Assembly (NCBI GenBank): GCA_007896885.1
Contig: VOIU01000024.1
Coordinates: 1 to 46,534 of the forward strand
DNA: 46,534 bases
From: Bacteroidaceae bacterium HV4-6-C5C
Lineage (GTDB): Bacteria > Bacteroidota > Bacteroidia > Bacteroidales > Bacteroidaceae
Reading direction: 5' to 3'
Part shown: piece by piece, positions 38,327 to 46,534 of the stretch
Position numbering within the stretch: position 1 is the first letter of the stretch
How the letters are laid out: every line of letters begins with the position of its first letter
Notes under the pieces: generated by a model
Told to the model about the DNA's origin: nothing
What the model saw: the letters and a program-made list of their open reading frames with translations, nothing else
The model's database searches: none
Position numbers and translations under genes: made by a program

Positions 38327-38509
38327 TTATTTGTGCCGGTTTGCACGTTTCTTACGGATATCTGCTTTCATCTTTGCGGCACCCGACCCGTGCAAACCAC
38401 GGATATAAGTTGCTTTCTTTGCTTTTGTTTTTACCTTCTCATCGCCTTTAGGCTTCTCTTTCTTACCTTTAAAGACAATACCGCCCATCATAGCTTCTTC
38501 TATACTCAT
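38327..38509 (-). CDS. Small basic protein of unknown function
   Basis: 60 residues, very basic (many Lys and Arg; end RKKRANRHK), with no signal peptide and no recognised domain. It reads as MSIEEAMMGGIVFKGKKEKP then a lysine-rich linker and an HGSGAAKMKADIRKK region. It lies 10 bases after the TlpA-like stop and before the shared terminator, so it is very likely co-transcribed; its composition fits a nucleic-acid or ribosome binding role, but that is only a guess. I do not recognise the family. Confidence 0.6.
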   Translation of the reverse strand: MSIEEAMMGGIVFKGKKEKPKGDEKVKTKAKKATYIRGLHGSGAAKMKADIRKKRANRHK

Positions 38510-38519
38510 ATTTCCAATC

Positions 38520-39053
38520 TTATTTCAGTACTTCATTAATTTTTGCCACTAAGCTGGCAAACTCTTTTTCATTATACAGACGAGTTTTCTTCAAGATGCG
38601 CCCATCTTTACCGATAAGTACATTACGCGTTATCCCGGATTCACGAAGCGCATACTTGACATAGACATCAGCACCGGGGTCGAGTGCAAGAGGATAAGTG
38701 ATACCTGTCGACTTTTTAAAAGCCACAACTTTATCCAAAGGTTCATCCCTGTCAATTCCAACAAGGACAAAGTCTTTATTGTCTTTATGCTTCTGCCAAA
38801 TATCCCTTTCAATGAAAGGCATCTCTTTCCGGCATACACTACACCAACTTGCGGTGAATTGTAACATGACAACTTTACCACGAAGTTCCGAAAGCGTGAC
38901 TTTACTTCCATCGGTCAGAGTAACCGTAAAATCTGGAGCCATATCTCCCACATTCACAATATATCCGGTACTGTCGGCTACAACGTTTTGTGACTTAGCC
39001 ACAACAGTACACATCGCAAACAAAACAAAGATAAATACTTTAATTGTTTTCAT
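38520..39053 (-). CDS. TlpA-like thioredoxin-fold lipoprotein/periplasmic oxidoreductase
   Basis: 177 residues with a signal peptide (MKTIKVFIFVLFAMCTVVAKS). AlkC/AhpC-TSA fold: APDFTVTLTDGSKVTLSELRGK (about 39-60, ends quoted), then the redox motif WCSVC (Cys71, Cys74), and LDPGADVYVKYALRESG. Where a TlpA-type protein usually has cis-proline, it reads GITRNVLIG with Thr142, as seen in a Bacteroides subset; that residue shapes the active site and may alter substrate choice. It probably reduces or oxidises disulfides in the periplasm. It is 35 bases downstream of the SLC13 gene and 10 before the small basic gene. Confidence 0.85.
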   Translation of the reverse strand: MKTIKVFIFVLFAMCTVVAKSQNVVADSTGYIVNVGDMAPDFTVTLTDGSKVTLSELRGKVVMLQFTASWCSVCRKEMPFIERDIWQKHKDNKDFVLVGIDRDEPLDKVVAFKKSTGITYPLALDPGADVYVKYALRESGITRNVLIGKDGRILKKTRLYNEKEFASLVAKINEVLK

Positions 39054-39088
39054 TTCTTTCTATTTTTCTATTTATTCCTTCAAATCAC

Positions 39089-40948
39089 TTAAAAAGGGAA
39101 CAGCAAAGGTAAAACAAATATCATTACCAAACCCATAATTAATTGTAATGGAAGCCCTACTTTTACATAATCTATAAATGTATATCGTCCTGCCGGCATC
39201 ACCAAAGCATTGGGTGGTGTGGAAAATGGTGATGCAAAGCACATACTGGCAGCCACCGTCACTGCAAAAAGGAATGGATACGGACTAAGCCCCAGTTGCA
39301 ACGCAGAATGCAATGCAATGGGAGCAAGAAGGACAGCTGTAGCAGTATTACTGATAAACATGGTCAACAATGATGTGGTAAAATAGATGCCGGTAAGCAA
39401 TACATAAGGGCCGTAACCTCCCAGTCCACTGACTAGCGAGCGGGATACCAGTACGGATGCTCCCGTTTTTTCCAAAGCCAACGACATGGGCAACATTGCG
39501 GCAATAAGCACGATGCTCTCCCAATTTATCGTTTTGTATGCTGCCTCGACACTACGTATACATCCGGTCAGCACCATTAACAAGCCTGCAACAATCACGG
39601 CTGTAACGGGTGCAATAGGTATAAAATCGAACATCATGGCCACCACCATGCCAAGCATAATTAATGCGGCTATGGGAGCTTTATGGGTAAGCGTCACTTT
39701 AGCAGCTTCTTTCAAAGGCTGCCCCAATACGACCCAATTTGAAGTCTCGTTACTCAGACGGGAGATATTGTCCCAAGTGCCTTGCACCAGAAGGACATCA
39801 CCCGAATGCATCTTTTCTTCCTTCAGATTTTGCAATAAGTACTCGCGTTTTCGCTGAATGCCCAATATGTTAATATTATACTTTTCACGGAATCCGGAGT
39901 CCTTCACCAATTTGTTGACCATACTTGATGCCGGCATCAACAAGATTTCGGCAATGCCAATTTCCATAAAATTCAATCCTTCCGTATATGAATCGCCTTC
40001 AACTGTATGGGCATTTAACAAGTTAAGTTTATTTTCATCCGCAAAAAATTGGATGTGGTCAAATTCTCCCATCACATAAAGAATATCATCATGCTGTATA
40101 ACCGTACTTGCAGCAACCATCTCTTGAGTGGTGGTCTTAAAAAAATGCCGGCGTGATGAAGGTGACTGTCTTCTAACCTCAAGAATACCGACATTATAGC
40201 GTTGAGGAATTTGAAGTTCCTGTATGGTTTTCCCGTTCAAAGGAGAATTAAGGGCCACTTGAACACGCCATAAGTTACGCGACAACTGGTACTCTCCTGC
40301 CAAATCCTTCAATGATTTTTGTTTCCGGTCAGTCATCTTTTTATCGGATTTTTTAGACAAAAAAATCTTGCTTAAGGGAATAAGTACCACAAGACCCACA
40401 ACCAGGCAAACAAATCCAACCGGAGTAAACGAGAAGAAAGTCAGCGGGGTATAACCTGCATTCGTCAGAGTTTCCTGAATAACAAGATTAGGAGGAGTAC
40501 CGATAAGCGTCATCATCCCCCCCATGCTACTGGCAAAAGCAAGAGGCATCAATAAACGGCTGACATTGATATGTGAACTGACCGCCATACTGACCACGAT
40601 GGGAAGCATCAAAGCCACTGTCCCGGTATTGCTGACGAATGCACCGATAAAGGCGGTAACAAGCATGATCAGTACAAATAACTTGAGTTCATTTCCACCA
40701 GCTAATTTTAAAATATGACTACTTATCATCTTTGCAAGTCCAGTCTGCAGAATGGCACCACCAACCACAAACAGCCCTATCATCATAATTACAATTGGAT
40801 TCGAAAAGCCTGTTAAAGCTTCCTCAGGAGTCAATATTCCAAAAACTATTAGTAATACCAAAGCACACAAGGCAACCAAATCGGAGCGTACCTTGCCACT
40901 CATAAAAAAGAACGCGGATAATAATAATATAAGCAGTGTTATAATCAT
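39089..40948 (-). CDS. SLC13/DASS family anion permease with two RCK_C domains
   Basis: 619 residues, about 11-12 TM helices in two blocks. The first block (1-180) has GLFVVGGAILQTGLAKM and FVSNTGTVALMLPIVV, the second (about 430-619) TMFISNTATAVLLAPIAL; these SNT motifs bind the anion and Na+ in the CitT/DASS superfamily. Between them (about 205-385) are two TrkA_C/RCK_C-like domains (LNSPLNGKTIQELQIPQR and IGIAEILLMPASSMVNKL). Likely Na+-coupled uptake of sulfate, dicarboxylate or similar; the substrate is unknown. It starts a probable operon with the TlpA-like and small basic genes, from its own promoter. Confidence 0.9.
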   Translation of the reverse strand: MIITLLILLLSAFFFMSGKVRSDLVALCALVLLIVFGILTPEEALTGFSNPIVIMMIGLFVVGGAILQTGLAKMISSHILKLAGGNELKLFVLIMLVTAFIGAFVSNTGTVALMLPIVVSMAVSSHINVSRLLMPLAFASSMGGMMTLIGTPPNLVIQETLTNAGYTPLTFFSFTPVGFVCLVVGLVVLIPLSKIFLSKKSDKKMTDRKQKSLKDLAGEYQLSRNLWRVQVALNSPLNGKTIQELQIPQRYNVGILEVRRQSPSSRRHFFKTTTQEMVAASTVIQHDDILYVMGEFDHIQFFADENKLNLLNAHTVEGDSYTEGLNFMEIGIAEILLMPASSMVNKLVKDSGFREKYNINILGIQRKREYLLQNLKEEKMHSGDVLLVQGTWDNISRLSNETSNWVVLGQPLKEAAKVTLTHKAPIAALIMLGMVVAMMFDFIPIAPVTAVIVAGLLMVLTGCIRSVEAAYKTINWESIVLIAAMLPMSLALEKTGASVLVSRSLVSGLGGYGPYVLLTGIYFTTSLLTMFISNTATAVLLAPIALHSALQLGLSPYPFLFAVTVAASMCFASPFSTPPNALVMPAGRYTFIDYVKVGLPLQLIMGLVMIFVLPLLFPF

Positions 40949-41003
40949 GTCAGAAAAGAATTTTTAATAAGTATAAAACAATGGCATTAATAACATTGCG
41001 TCA

Positions 41004-41035
41004 CAAATATCATAAAAATCCGTCGGATATGCAAA
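41004..41035 (-). promoter_or_regulatory. Promoter of the SLC13 permease gene
   Basis: The minus strand has TTTG (41035-41032), 20 bases, then GATATTTG (41011-41004), one mismatch to TAnnTTTG. It predicts a leader of about 50 bases and separates the permease operon from the upstream regulator gene. Confidence 0.5.
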
Positions 41036-41070
41036 TCATGAGGGGTTACATGACTAAAAACAATAAATAA

Positions 41071-43692
41071 CTATGATTTATTGCTTTCGCTCCTTTGAAG
41101 TAGTTCTTCAATAGTATGAGGGAAATCCTCTCCCATACTTTTCCGATATTCAAGAATAAATGTCGAATATATCTTCGATAGGTTCTCAAAGTCATTTAAT
41201 TTCTTGTAGGAGTGAATGCAATAAAACAATGCCTGCTCATTTAATGGGTCTCTCTTCAAAATAATAAAGCAAATACGCAAAACATAACGATAGGCATTCT
41301 GTTGATAATAATCAGGCAAGTCTTTGGGCAATAACGACAAAATTATATTTTCGGATTCCTGTTTGTATTTATCGAATAAAAGATTCTCTTCATTCTCCAA
41401 AAGCTTACCTCTCTCCCATATAGAGAGAAGTCTGTCGCAAGATTGGGGATAGTTTCTCCAAGATGCATGCATGCTAAAATAATCGCAAAAACAAACACCT
41501 TCTTTAATAGCAATTTTGAAACTACCTTTATCATTAAGAAGTTTAATTCCATCCAACTCCATCAAAACTTTACGTAAATTACTAATCGTTACTCCTTTTA
41601 GATTTTTAGCTTTATCATCAGACTTATCCGGCCAAAAAATTTCATTTAAAGTATGCGAATGAACTCCTTCACAACCTTCAGTGCTATTCAATAATATATA
41701 CAAAAATATGTACTTCAACTTTTTGCTAAACAAATAAGTTATATCCCGTCCTGATCTGTTATAGATAGTAAAAATCCCGTATAAGCATATTCTATTACAT
41801 TCTTTCTCTCGACCTTTCAATGCAACTTGAGGAGAAATTTCATTTAATAAAGTTTCATAATCTTTCTCTTTTACAGACTTATTAGGATAAATATTGTCAG
41901 AAATAAAGTTTGGGACATCTCCCTTTTCTTTTCTTTTTTTTCTTCGATAAAAAAGCAGCCACACTCCAACACTTCCCAATGCAATAACACACATTCCAGA
42001 CAACAGCATCCAATTTAAATCAGCCCGCTCGTCTTTCATTAAATAATACTCGGTTTCGGCTCTACTCACAGGGGGAGCAGATAATACATAAATATTAGCT
42101 TTCACCCATTTATTCTCTTCATTAACTTCTTGAGTAACACAATAAAATTCCTTGAGCACCGGGTTATAATATAGTGATACTGTAGAAATGATTGATCCCG
42201 AAACAAAGGGTATGGAATCTCCTAATTGCTCCATTTTACCATCAGCTATAGAAATTCGGTATAGTTGTAAACTCGTAAACTTTATATATTGTGCATATCG
42301 AATTACATAAAGTGACTTTCCATCCTTTGACAAAATCATCTGCTCCGAAGGTACACGTTTCTCATCTATCGGATGGTTCCAAAGCAACTTAATAGTACCT
42401 TGTGTCAAATCAACCTTATACAAATCATTATAATAATTTTGCCCGATGCTTTGATCACCTGACTCATTACCCACTCCTCCATAAATATATAAGCAATTAC
42501 CTTGTCTTGAAGATGCTATAGAAGAAAAAAAACGAGGTGTCAGATTATCACCTTTAAAATGAATTGTATCCCATCGATCTAAAATCTGATTGTAAGTTAA
42601 AAATTTATTGCTATAGGATCGGCTGCCAAATCCTCCAAACACCATATAGCGATTCTTATGACTATCCCACAAACCGTTATGATGATGTAACTGCACTTTC
42701 GTGAATGCCTTTCCTACCGGTTGCCACAGAAGTGTAGACATATCTAACGCAGCCATAGTCAAACTATTAGTGGGAAGATTGTTAATTTCATAAGCATATA
42801 ATTTCCCATCAGTACCATTAATGAAGCTGGTTCCCAGCAGCATTTGGAGGGGCATTCTATTTGCATAAGGTCTTTTTAGCGAACGTTTAGCATTCACTTG
42901 ATAAACAAAGAGCGAATCAGGTGTTATAAATTCTATCTCCTGTCTTTTCACATTGAACTTCGAGCCCATGCATGCAGAGGCTGTAAACGTAGCAACTTTA
43001 GTCCAGTGATATGAATCATTAATTAGCCAATAAGGATTTACCACCATTCCCTGAATATCACCACTACTGTCGTGCACTTCGTGCCCAACGCTCTCATTCA
43101 ATTTAAAAAAGTAAGTTTGTTCCTTACTCGATATTCTCAGTTTTTGTATGGAAAAAGCAGGAACATCTACCAAATACTCTCTACGTCCAAAGCTTAAAAC
43201 AGGTTGAATATTTTGAGACCTATTCTCTAAACGGCTTACCCCTCTGGCTACTTTAGTTCCAATCATCAGTAAGCTTTCTCCTGTTACCAAGTCAATATGC
43301 AATTTTACGGGAAGCCATTGAGATATTACTGAATCATTAGAAAAGTTCATAGAAATATGATTCATTTTTCCCTCTGTATTGAACTTGAATACACTTGTTT
43401 TATCGTTTACATAGCTATAAGTAAGACTATATGCGTCATTATTAGCAGGGTTAACCATGTGAAACAGATAACCAAAAGTTTCACTTTGAGAAATTCTCAA
43501 TGTGAACTCAATATCAATATAGTCAGAAAAGACAGGTCGATTTTCTTTATTGAAAAGCTTATAAGAAGTACGTTGTTCTATAGGGACTTTATTACCATAG
43601 AATCGCAAACCTTGAGCAGATGTATAAGGAGTCGCGAATAAGATGATAATCAACACAACAACTATGGATTTATATTTTGTGTATTCTATCAT
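41071..43692 (-). CDS. Membrane Kelch-SARP one-component regulator
   Basis: 873 residues. Order: signal peptide (about 1-27, ends TPYTSAQ); a lectin/LamG-like beta domain (about 28-205, starts GLRFYGNKVPIEQRTSY); Kelch-type propeller (about 225-535) with RYMVFGGFGSR near 347 and CLYIYGGVGNE near 400; a TM helix (about 558-580, MLLSGMCVIALGSVGVWLLFY) closed by RRKKRKEK; then cytoplasmic winged-helix DNA-binding domain (about 632-735, with LFSKKLKYIFLYILL and GVTISNLRKVLMELDG), and a BTAD-like TPR tail (about 740-870: DPLNEQALFYCIHSYKKLND ... EYRKSMGEDFPHTIEELL). The output matches SARP activators. Domain order implies direct sensing of a periplasmic ligand and control of DNA at the membrane. 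It is divergent from a GH92 gene, its likely target. Annotation as galactose oxidase or kelch protein alone would miss the regulator half. Confidence 0.82.
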   Translation of the reverse strand: MIEYTKYKSIVVVLIIILFATPYTSAQGLRFYGNKVPIEQRTSYKLFNKENRPVFSDYIDIEFTLRISQSETFGYLFHMVNPANNDAYSLTYSYVNDKTSVFKFNTEGKMNHISMNFSNDSVISQWLPVKLHIDLVTGESLLMIGTKVARGVSRLENRSQNIQPVLSFGRREYLVDVPAFSIQKLRISSKEQTYFFKLNESVGHEVHDSSGDIQGMVVNPYWLINDSYHWTKVATFTASACMGSKFNVKRQEIEFITPDSLFVYQVNAKRSLKRPYANRMPLQMLLGTSFINGTDGKLYAYEINNLPTNSLTMAALDMSTLLWQPVGKAFTKVQLHHHNGLWDSHKNRYMVFGGFGSRSYSNKFLTYNQILDRWDTIHFKGDNLTPRFFSSIASSRQGNCLYIYGGVGNESGDQSIGQNYYNDLYKVDLTQGTIKLLWNHPIDEKRVPSEQMILSKDGKSLYVIRYAQYIKFTSLQLYRISIADGKMEQLGDSIPFVSGSIISTVSLYYNPVLKEFYCVTQEVNEENKWVKANIYVLSAPPVSRAETEYYLMKDERADLNWMLLSGMCVIALGSVGVWLLFYRRKKRKEKGDVPNFISDNIYPNKSVKEKDYETLLNEISPQVALKGREKECNRICLYGIFTIYNRSGRDITYLFSKKLKYIFLYILLNSTEGCEGVHSHTLNEIFWPDKSDDKAKNLKGVTISNLRKVLMELDGIKLLNDKGSFKIAIKEGVCFCDYFSMHASWRNYPQSCDRLLSIWERGKLLENEENLLFDKYKQESENIILSLLPKDLPDYYQQNAYRYVLRICFIILKRDPLNEQALFYCIHSYKKLNDFENLSKIYSTFILEYRKSMGEDFPHTIEELLQRSESNKS

Positions 43693-43717
43693 ATTGTAAA
43701 GCTTACATTTGCGGGCA

Positions 43718-43725
43718 TAAAGGTA
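43718..43725 (-). promoter_or_regulatory. Possible -7 box of the Kelch-SARP gene
   Basis: The minus strand reads TACCTTTA, one mismatch to TAnnTTTG, 26 bases before the ATG, in the common context TTACCTTTATGCCCGC. No -33 element was confirmed. Confidence 0.35.
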
Positions 43726-43802
43726 ATATTTAAAATAATATATTTTATGAAAATCCTATTATTTAAAAATTAGTTAATATCATTTTCTTGGAAAATGAAT
43801 TA

Positions 43803-43854
43803 TAGGGTTAAAATATGCAAGATATTAATGAGTTTTATCGATTAATTAACCCTA
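43803..43854. repeat. Inverted repeat in the Kelch-SARP/GH92 divergent region
   Basis: Arms TAGGGTTAA (43803-43811) and TTAACCCTA (43846-43854), 34 bases apart, in the 230-bp gap between regulator and GH92. A plausible regulator binding site; the symmetry is the only evidence. Confidence 0.45.
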
Positions 43855-43922
43855 ATTTAATTTTTCTATTAATATCGTATATGTTTTTTTGCCATAAATT
43901 AATTTATTAGAAAACAATTATC

Positions 43923-46082
43923 ATGAGAAAAAAGCATTATATGGTATTCCTTATATACTCTTTCTTAACAATGTATATTTGCGAGAATAGTATAGCCCAA
44001 AACTTTGATTCAACTCCCAAAATCAACTATACAAAATTAGTCGATACTCGGATTGGGAGCGAAGGTAGTGGATTAAGTTGTGGATATACTTATATCGGAG
44101 CAAGTTATCCTTTTGGAATGATACAATTTACTCCTTCTTTTTTTTCACCGCAAAAAGGAATAGTAGTCAACCAAATGTCCGGATCCGGATGTCCGCACAT
44201 GGGTAATTTCCCGGTACTACCCATTGGCGGAGAAATAACAAAATCCCCTAAAGATATGGATAGTTTTCCGCGCTATAAAACAATAAAAGAAGCAATAGCA
44301 GGTTACTGTTCCATACAAATGCAAGATGAGACTATATGTGATATCACTACATCTAAACGAAGTGGAATAATCCGATTCACATTCCCAGCAAATGAGAAGA
44401 AAGGTACTGTCTTAATTGGTGCCGGAGTGAGTTCCACAGAACTTTCCAACGCCTTTATTAGAATCACCTCTCTTTCTTCCTGCGAAGGATATGCCGAAGG
44501 AGGCGATTTCTGTGGTTATAAAACAGATTATCGTATATTCTTTGTGGCAGAGTTTAATCGTAATGCTAAAGAATTCGGCACATGGAAAGGCGATAATTTA
44601 AAAGAAGGAAGAAGTCAAATTGGAGGGATTCAGTCGGGCGGATATTTTACGTTTGATACAGAACACAATCAGAATATCGAATATAAAATAGCTATTTCTT
44701 ATGTATCTATTGAAAATGCAAGAGAAAACCTCCGTGCAGACAATAATGGGCGTAACTATCAACAAGTGCTGACAGACACTCAAAATGAGTGGAATAGACA
44801 ATTAGGGAAAATTGAGGTTCAATCTGAAAATAGAGATAAGCTTACCCAGTTCTATACCCATTGGTATCACGCTTTAATTCATCCCAATATATTTAATGAT
44901 GTAAACAGAGAGTATATCGGAGCTGATTTTACAATTCATAAAACTGAACAAGGGAGAGAATGTTATACTACTTTCAGCGGGTGGGATACCTATCGCACTC
45001 AGTGTCAACTTTTAGCAATGTTCTATCCGAAAGAGAGTTCCGATATGATGCAGTCTGCTGTGAACTTTGCAGAACAATCAGGAGGATACGGTAGATGGAT
45101 TGCCACCAATATAGAAACCGGAGTAATGCATGGTGATCCCATGCCCATTATTATTGCAAATACATACGCTTTTGGTGGACGTGATTTCAATATTGAAACA
45201 GCTTATAAATATATGAAACATGCAGCTTGTATCCCTGGCGTATACTCACAAAATGTAGAAGTTCGCCCCAAACTGTCCAACTATATCAATAAAGGCATAG
45301 AAAATGCTTCTTTGTGTCTTGAGTATACGTCATCAGATTATGCAATCGGGCAGTTTGCTTTACAGGCCATAAAGAATGAGCAAGACGCCTTCTTTTTTAT
45401 GAAACGCTCACTTAATTGGAAAAACTTATACGATCCTTCAACCAATTGGCTGCGCTCACGCAATACTCAAGATCTTAGCTGGAAGAATCCAAACGCTGAT
45501 TGGCGTGAAGCAACCAAAGAAAACTATTTCTGGATGGTCCCTTATGATTTGAAAACATTGATAGATACAATCGGAGGGAAAAAAATCGCATCCAAGCGCT
45601 TGGATAGTCTATTTGTGCGTTTAGATGCAGGATATGACGACCATTATTTTGCAGCAGGTAATGAACCCGATTTTCAAGTTCCTTGGATATACAATTGGAC
45701 CGATCGTCCATATAAAACATCCGAAACGGTACATCGAATATTAAATGAAATGTACACTTCAAAACCTAATGGATTACCGGGAAACGATGATTGTGGGTCA
45801 ATGGGAGCATGGTACGTTTTTGCTTCGATGGGGTTATATCCAATGATTCCGGGTATAGCAGGATTCAGTATTAGTGCACCTTATTTTGAGAAGATTAGAT
45901 TACATCTTACTAAAGGGACTCTCACGATAGAAGGAGGCAGCATATCTAAACCCTATATATGCAGTGTGAAAGTCAATGGCGTTCACATGAAAAGAACTTG
46001 GATTGATTGGTCTAAAATTGAAAATGGGGGTGCTATCACTTATAAGACAAGCGATAGAATTAATAAGAAATGGGGATTATAA
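43923..46082 (+). CDS. GH92 family alpha-mannosidase
   Basis: 719 residues with signal peptide ending ENSIAQ (about 1-26). GH92 landmarks: the VDTRIGSEGSGLSCGYTYIGA start of the N-terminal beta domain (first 20 residues; about 40), SYPFGMIQFTP, FSGWDTYRTQ, then the (alpha/alpha)6 barrel block with GNEPDFQVPWIYNW (candidate acid Glu581) and GNDDCGSMGAWYVFASMGLY (candidate base pair Asp622/Asp623). These Ca2+-dependent exo-enzymes release mannose from N-glycans or yeast mannan. Linkage preference cannot be read here. A Cys20 exists but is not preceded by a small residue, so a plain Sec substrate is more likely than a lipoprotein. Likely first structural gene of the locus controlled by the divergent Kelch-SARP regulator. 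Confidence 0.93.
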   Translation: MRKKHYMVFLIYSFLTMYICENSIAQNFDSTPKINYTKLVDTRIGSEGSGLSCGYTYIGASYPFGMIQFTPSFFSPQKGIVVNQMSGSGCPHMGNFPVLPIGGEITKSPKDMDSFPRYKTIKEAIAGYCSIQMQDETICDITTSKRSGIIRFTFPANEKKGTVLIGAGVSSTELSNAFIRITSLSSCEGYAEGGDFCGYKTDYRIFFVAEFNRNAKEFGTWKGDNLKEGRSQIGGIQSGGYFTFDTEHNQNIEYKIAISYVSIENARENLRADNNGRNYQQVLTDTQNEWNRQLGKIEVQSENRDKLTQFYTHWYHALIHPNIFNDVNREYIGADFTIHKTEQGRECYTTFSGWDTYRTQCQLLAMFYPKESSDMMQSAVNFAEQSGGYGRWIATNIETGVMHGDPMPIIIANTYAFGGRDFNIETAYKYMKHAACIPGVYSQNVEVRPKLSNYINKGIENASLCLEYTSSDYAIGQFALQAIKNEQDAFFFMKRSLNWKNLYDPSTNWLRSRNTQDLSWKNPNADWREATKENYFWMVPYDLKTLIDTIGGKKIASKRLDSLFVRLDAGYDDHYFAAGNEPDFQVPWIYNWTDRPYKTSETVHRILNEMYTSKPNGLPGNDDCGSMGAWYVFASMGLYPMIPGIAGFSISAPYFEKIRLHLTKGTLTIEGGSISKPYICSVKVNGVHMKRTWIDWSKIENGGAITYKTSDRINKKWGL

Positions 46083-46484
46083 TTACGTTGCTAATTATAA
46101 CAATTTGCGATAGTTCAAAAGACTATTTATCTAATACACAGAAATAAGAAGCTTCCCCAAAACAGAATTGAATTTTCCATTTTACGCTAAATATATGATG
46201 AACGACAAGAACGTACACGGATATTGAGAATCCCTTAATTCGAATTAATCAGAAAGAAATAAAATAATAATTTATTTCTTCTATTAATTAACCAGCATTT
46301 AACCTCCGTCTTAATATCATGCCAGTTATTTCGTAATCATTAATATGGATATAATTCTTGTCGCAATTAATGTCGCTCCGCCTATTATAGTCGTATAACA
46401 ACTAAAAAGAGGTAATTAAAATACTATTGAAATGATGCGCATTATATATTATAGATCTTTTTATTAACTAATGAATTTATTATT
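46083..46484. other. 402-bp gap before the right-edge gene
   Basis: AT-rich, with no supported gene or terminator that I can see. It probably holds the leader and promoter of the gene starting at 46485, but no clear -7/-33 pair was found. Confidence 0.5.
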
Positions 46485-46534
46485 ATGAAAAAAAAGGAAA
46501 GGCTAAAGATCAGATTAAAGAGATGGAGGTTCGC
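46485..46534 (+). CDS. Start of a gene cut by the window edge, possibly susC-like
   Basis: ATG followed by 15 more codons, reading MKKKERLKIRLKRWRF, open to the edge. The basic start resembles that of SusC-type proteins (compare MRKKEHFFCLKGRSKIWR in this window), and a GH92 gene followed by susC/susD would be normal for an N-glycan or mannan locus. This is an inference from 16 residues and context only. Confidence 0.4.
   Translation, partial: MKKKERLKIRLKRWRF

Noticed and set aside
38698..39138. 146-codon open frame antisense to the TlpA-like gene
   Set aside because: Overlaps two well supported genes on the other strand and shows no domain.
41071..43692. Galactose oxidase enzyme
   Set aside because: Only the Kelch-type repeats are shared; no copper-site Cys-Tyr-Trp arrangement was recognised, and the chain continues through a TM helix into a DNA-binding domain.
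43923..46082. GH92 protein as a surface lipoprotein via Cys20
   Set aside because: The residues before Cys20 (MYI) do not fit a lipobox; ENSIAQ gives a normal signal peptidase I site.

Overview
The window looks like a chromosome segment of a gut-type Bacteroides (phylum Bacteroidota); the species cannot be fixed from the sequence. Signs are SusC/SusD pairs, Bacteroides -7 boxes of the TAnnTTTG type, type V (FimA/Mfa-like) fimbrillin lipoproteins, DUF4468 and HU-like proteins, AT-rich intergenic DNA and few Shine-Dalgarno sites. No tRNA, rRNA, insertion sequence, CRISPR array or phage gene was seen.

Layout. (1) 36-15176 is a polysaccharide utilization locus. The minus strand carries SusC, SusD and a DUF3823 lipoprotein, then a strong terminator and an MG2/TonB-plug protein, plus a GH43 lipoprotein. 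The plus strand carries a GH115 alpha-glucuronidase and a GH127-type beta-L-arabinofuranosidase. These enzymes suggest a plant glycan with glucuronic acid and arabinose side chains. No regulator and no obvious backbone endo-enzyme lies inside the window. (2) 15554-31854, minus strand, is one tightly packed ten-gene fimbrial operon: DUF3575 and DUF3868 proteins, an Mfa2/FimB-type anchor and seven fimbrillin-like lipoproteins. Two of these are multi-unit proteins and two carry GLUG-like repeats. All seven have a lipobox Cys (residue 19-23) and a Thr-Arg site at residues 45-54. The operon has a recognisable promoter inside an 11-bp perfect palindrome. (3) 32344-40948 is mostly housekeeping: an OMPP1/FadL porin, an HU-like protein with an unusual three-copy palindrome array upstream, a D-lactate dehydrogenase-type enzyme, an MBL-fold hydrolase, a DUF4468 protein, a VOC protein, a small basic protein, a TlpA-like thioredoxin and an SLC13 permease. 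(4) 41071-46534 is the start of a second carbohydrate locus. A membrane-bound regulator (periplasmic lectin-like and Kelch domains, one TM helix, cytoplasmic SARP-like winged helix and BTAD-like repeats) is divergent from a GH92 alpha-mannosidase. A further gene begins at the right edge.

The most interesting items are the Kelch-SARP one-component membrane regulator, the three 15-bp pseudo-palindromes at exactly 22-bp spacing upstream of the HU-like gene, and the fimbrial operon with its beads-on-a-string polyfimbrillins. All calls come from reading the sequence; no database search was run.
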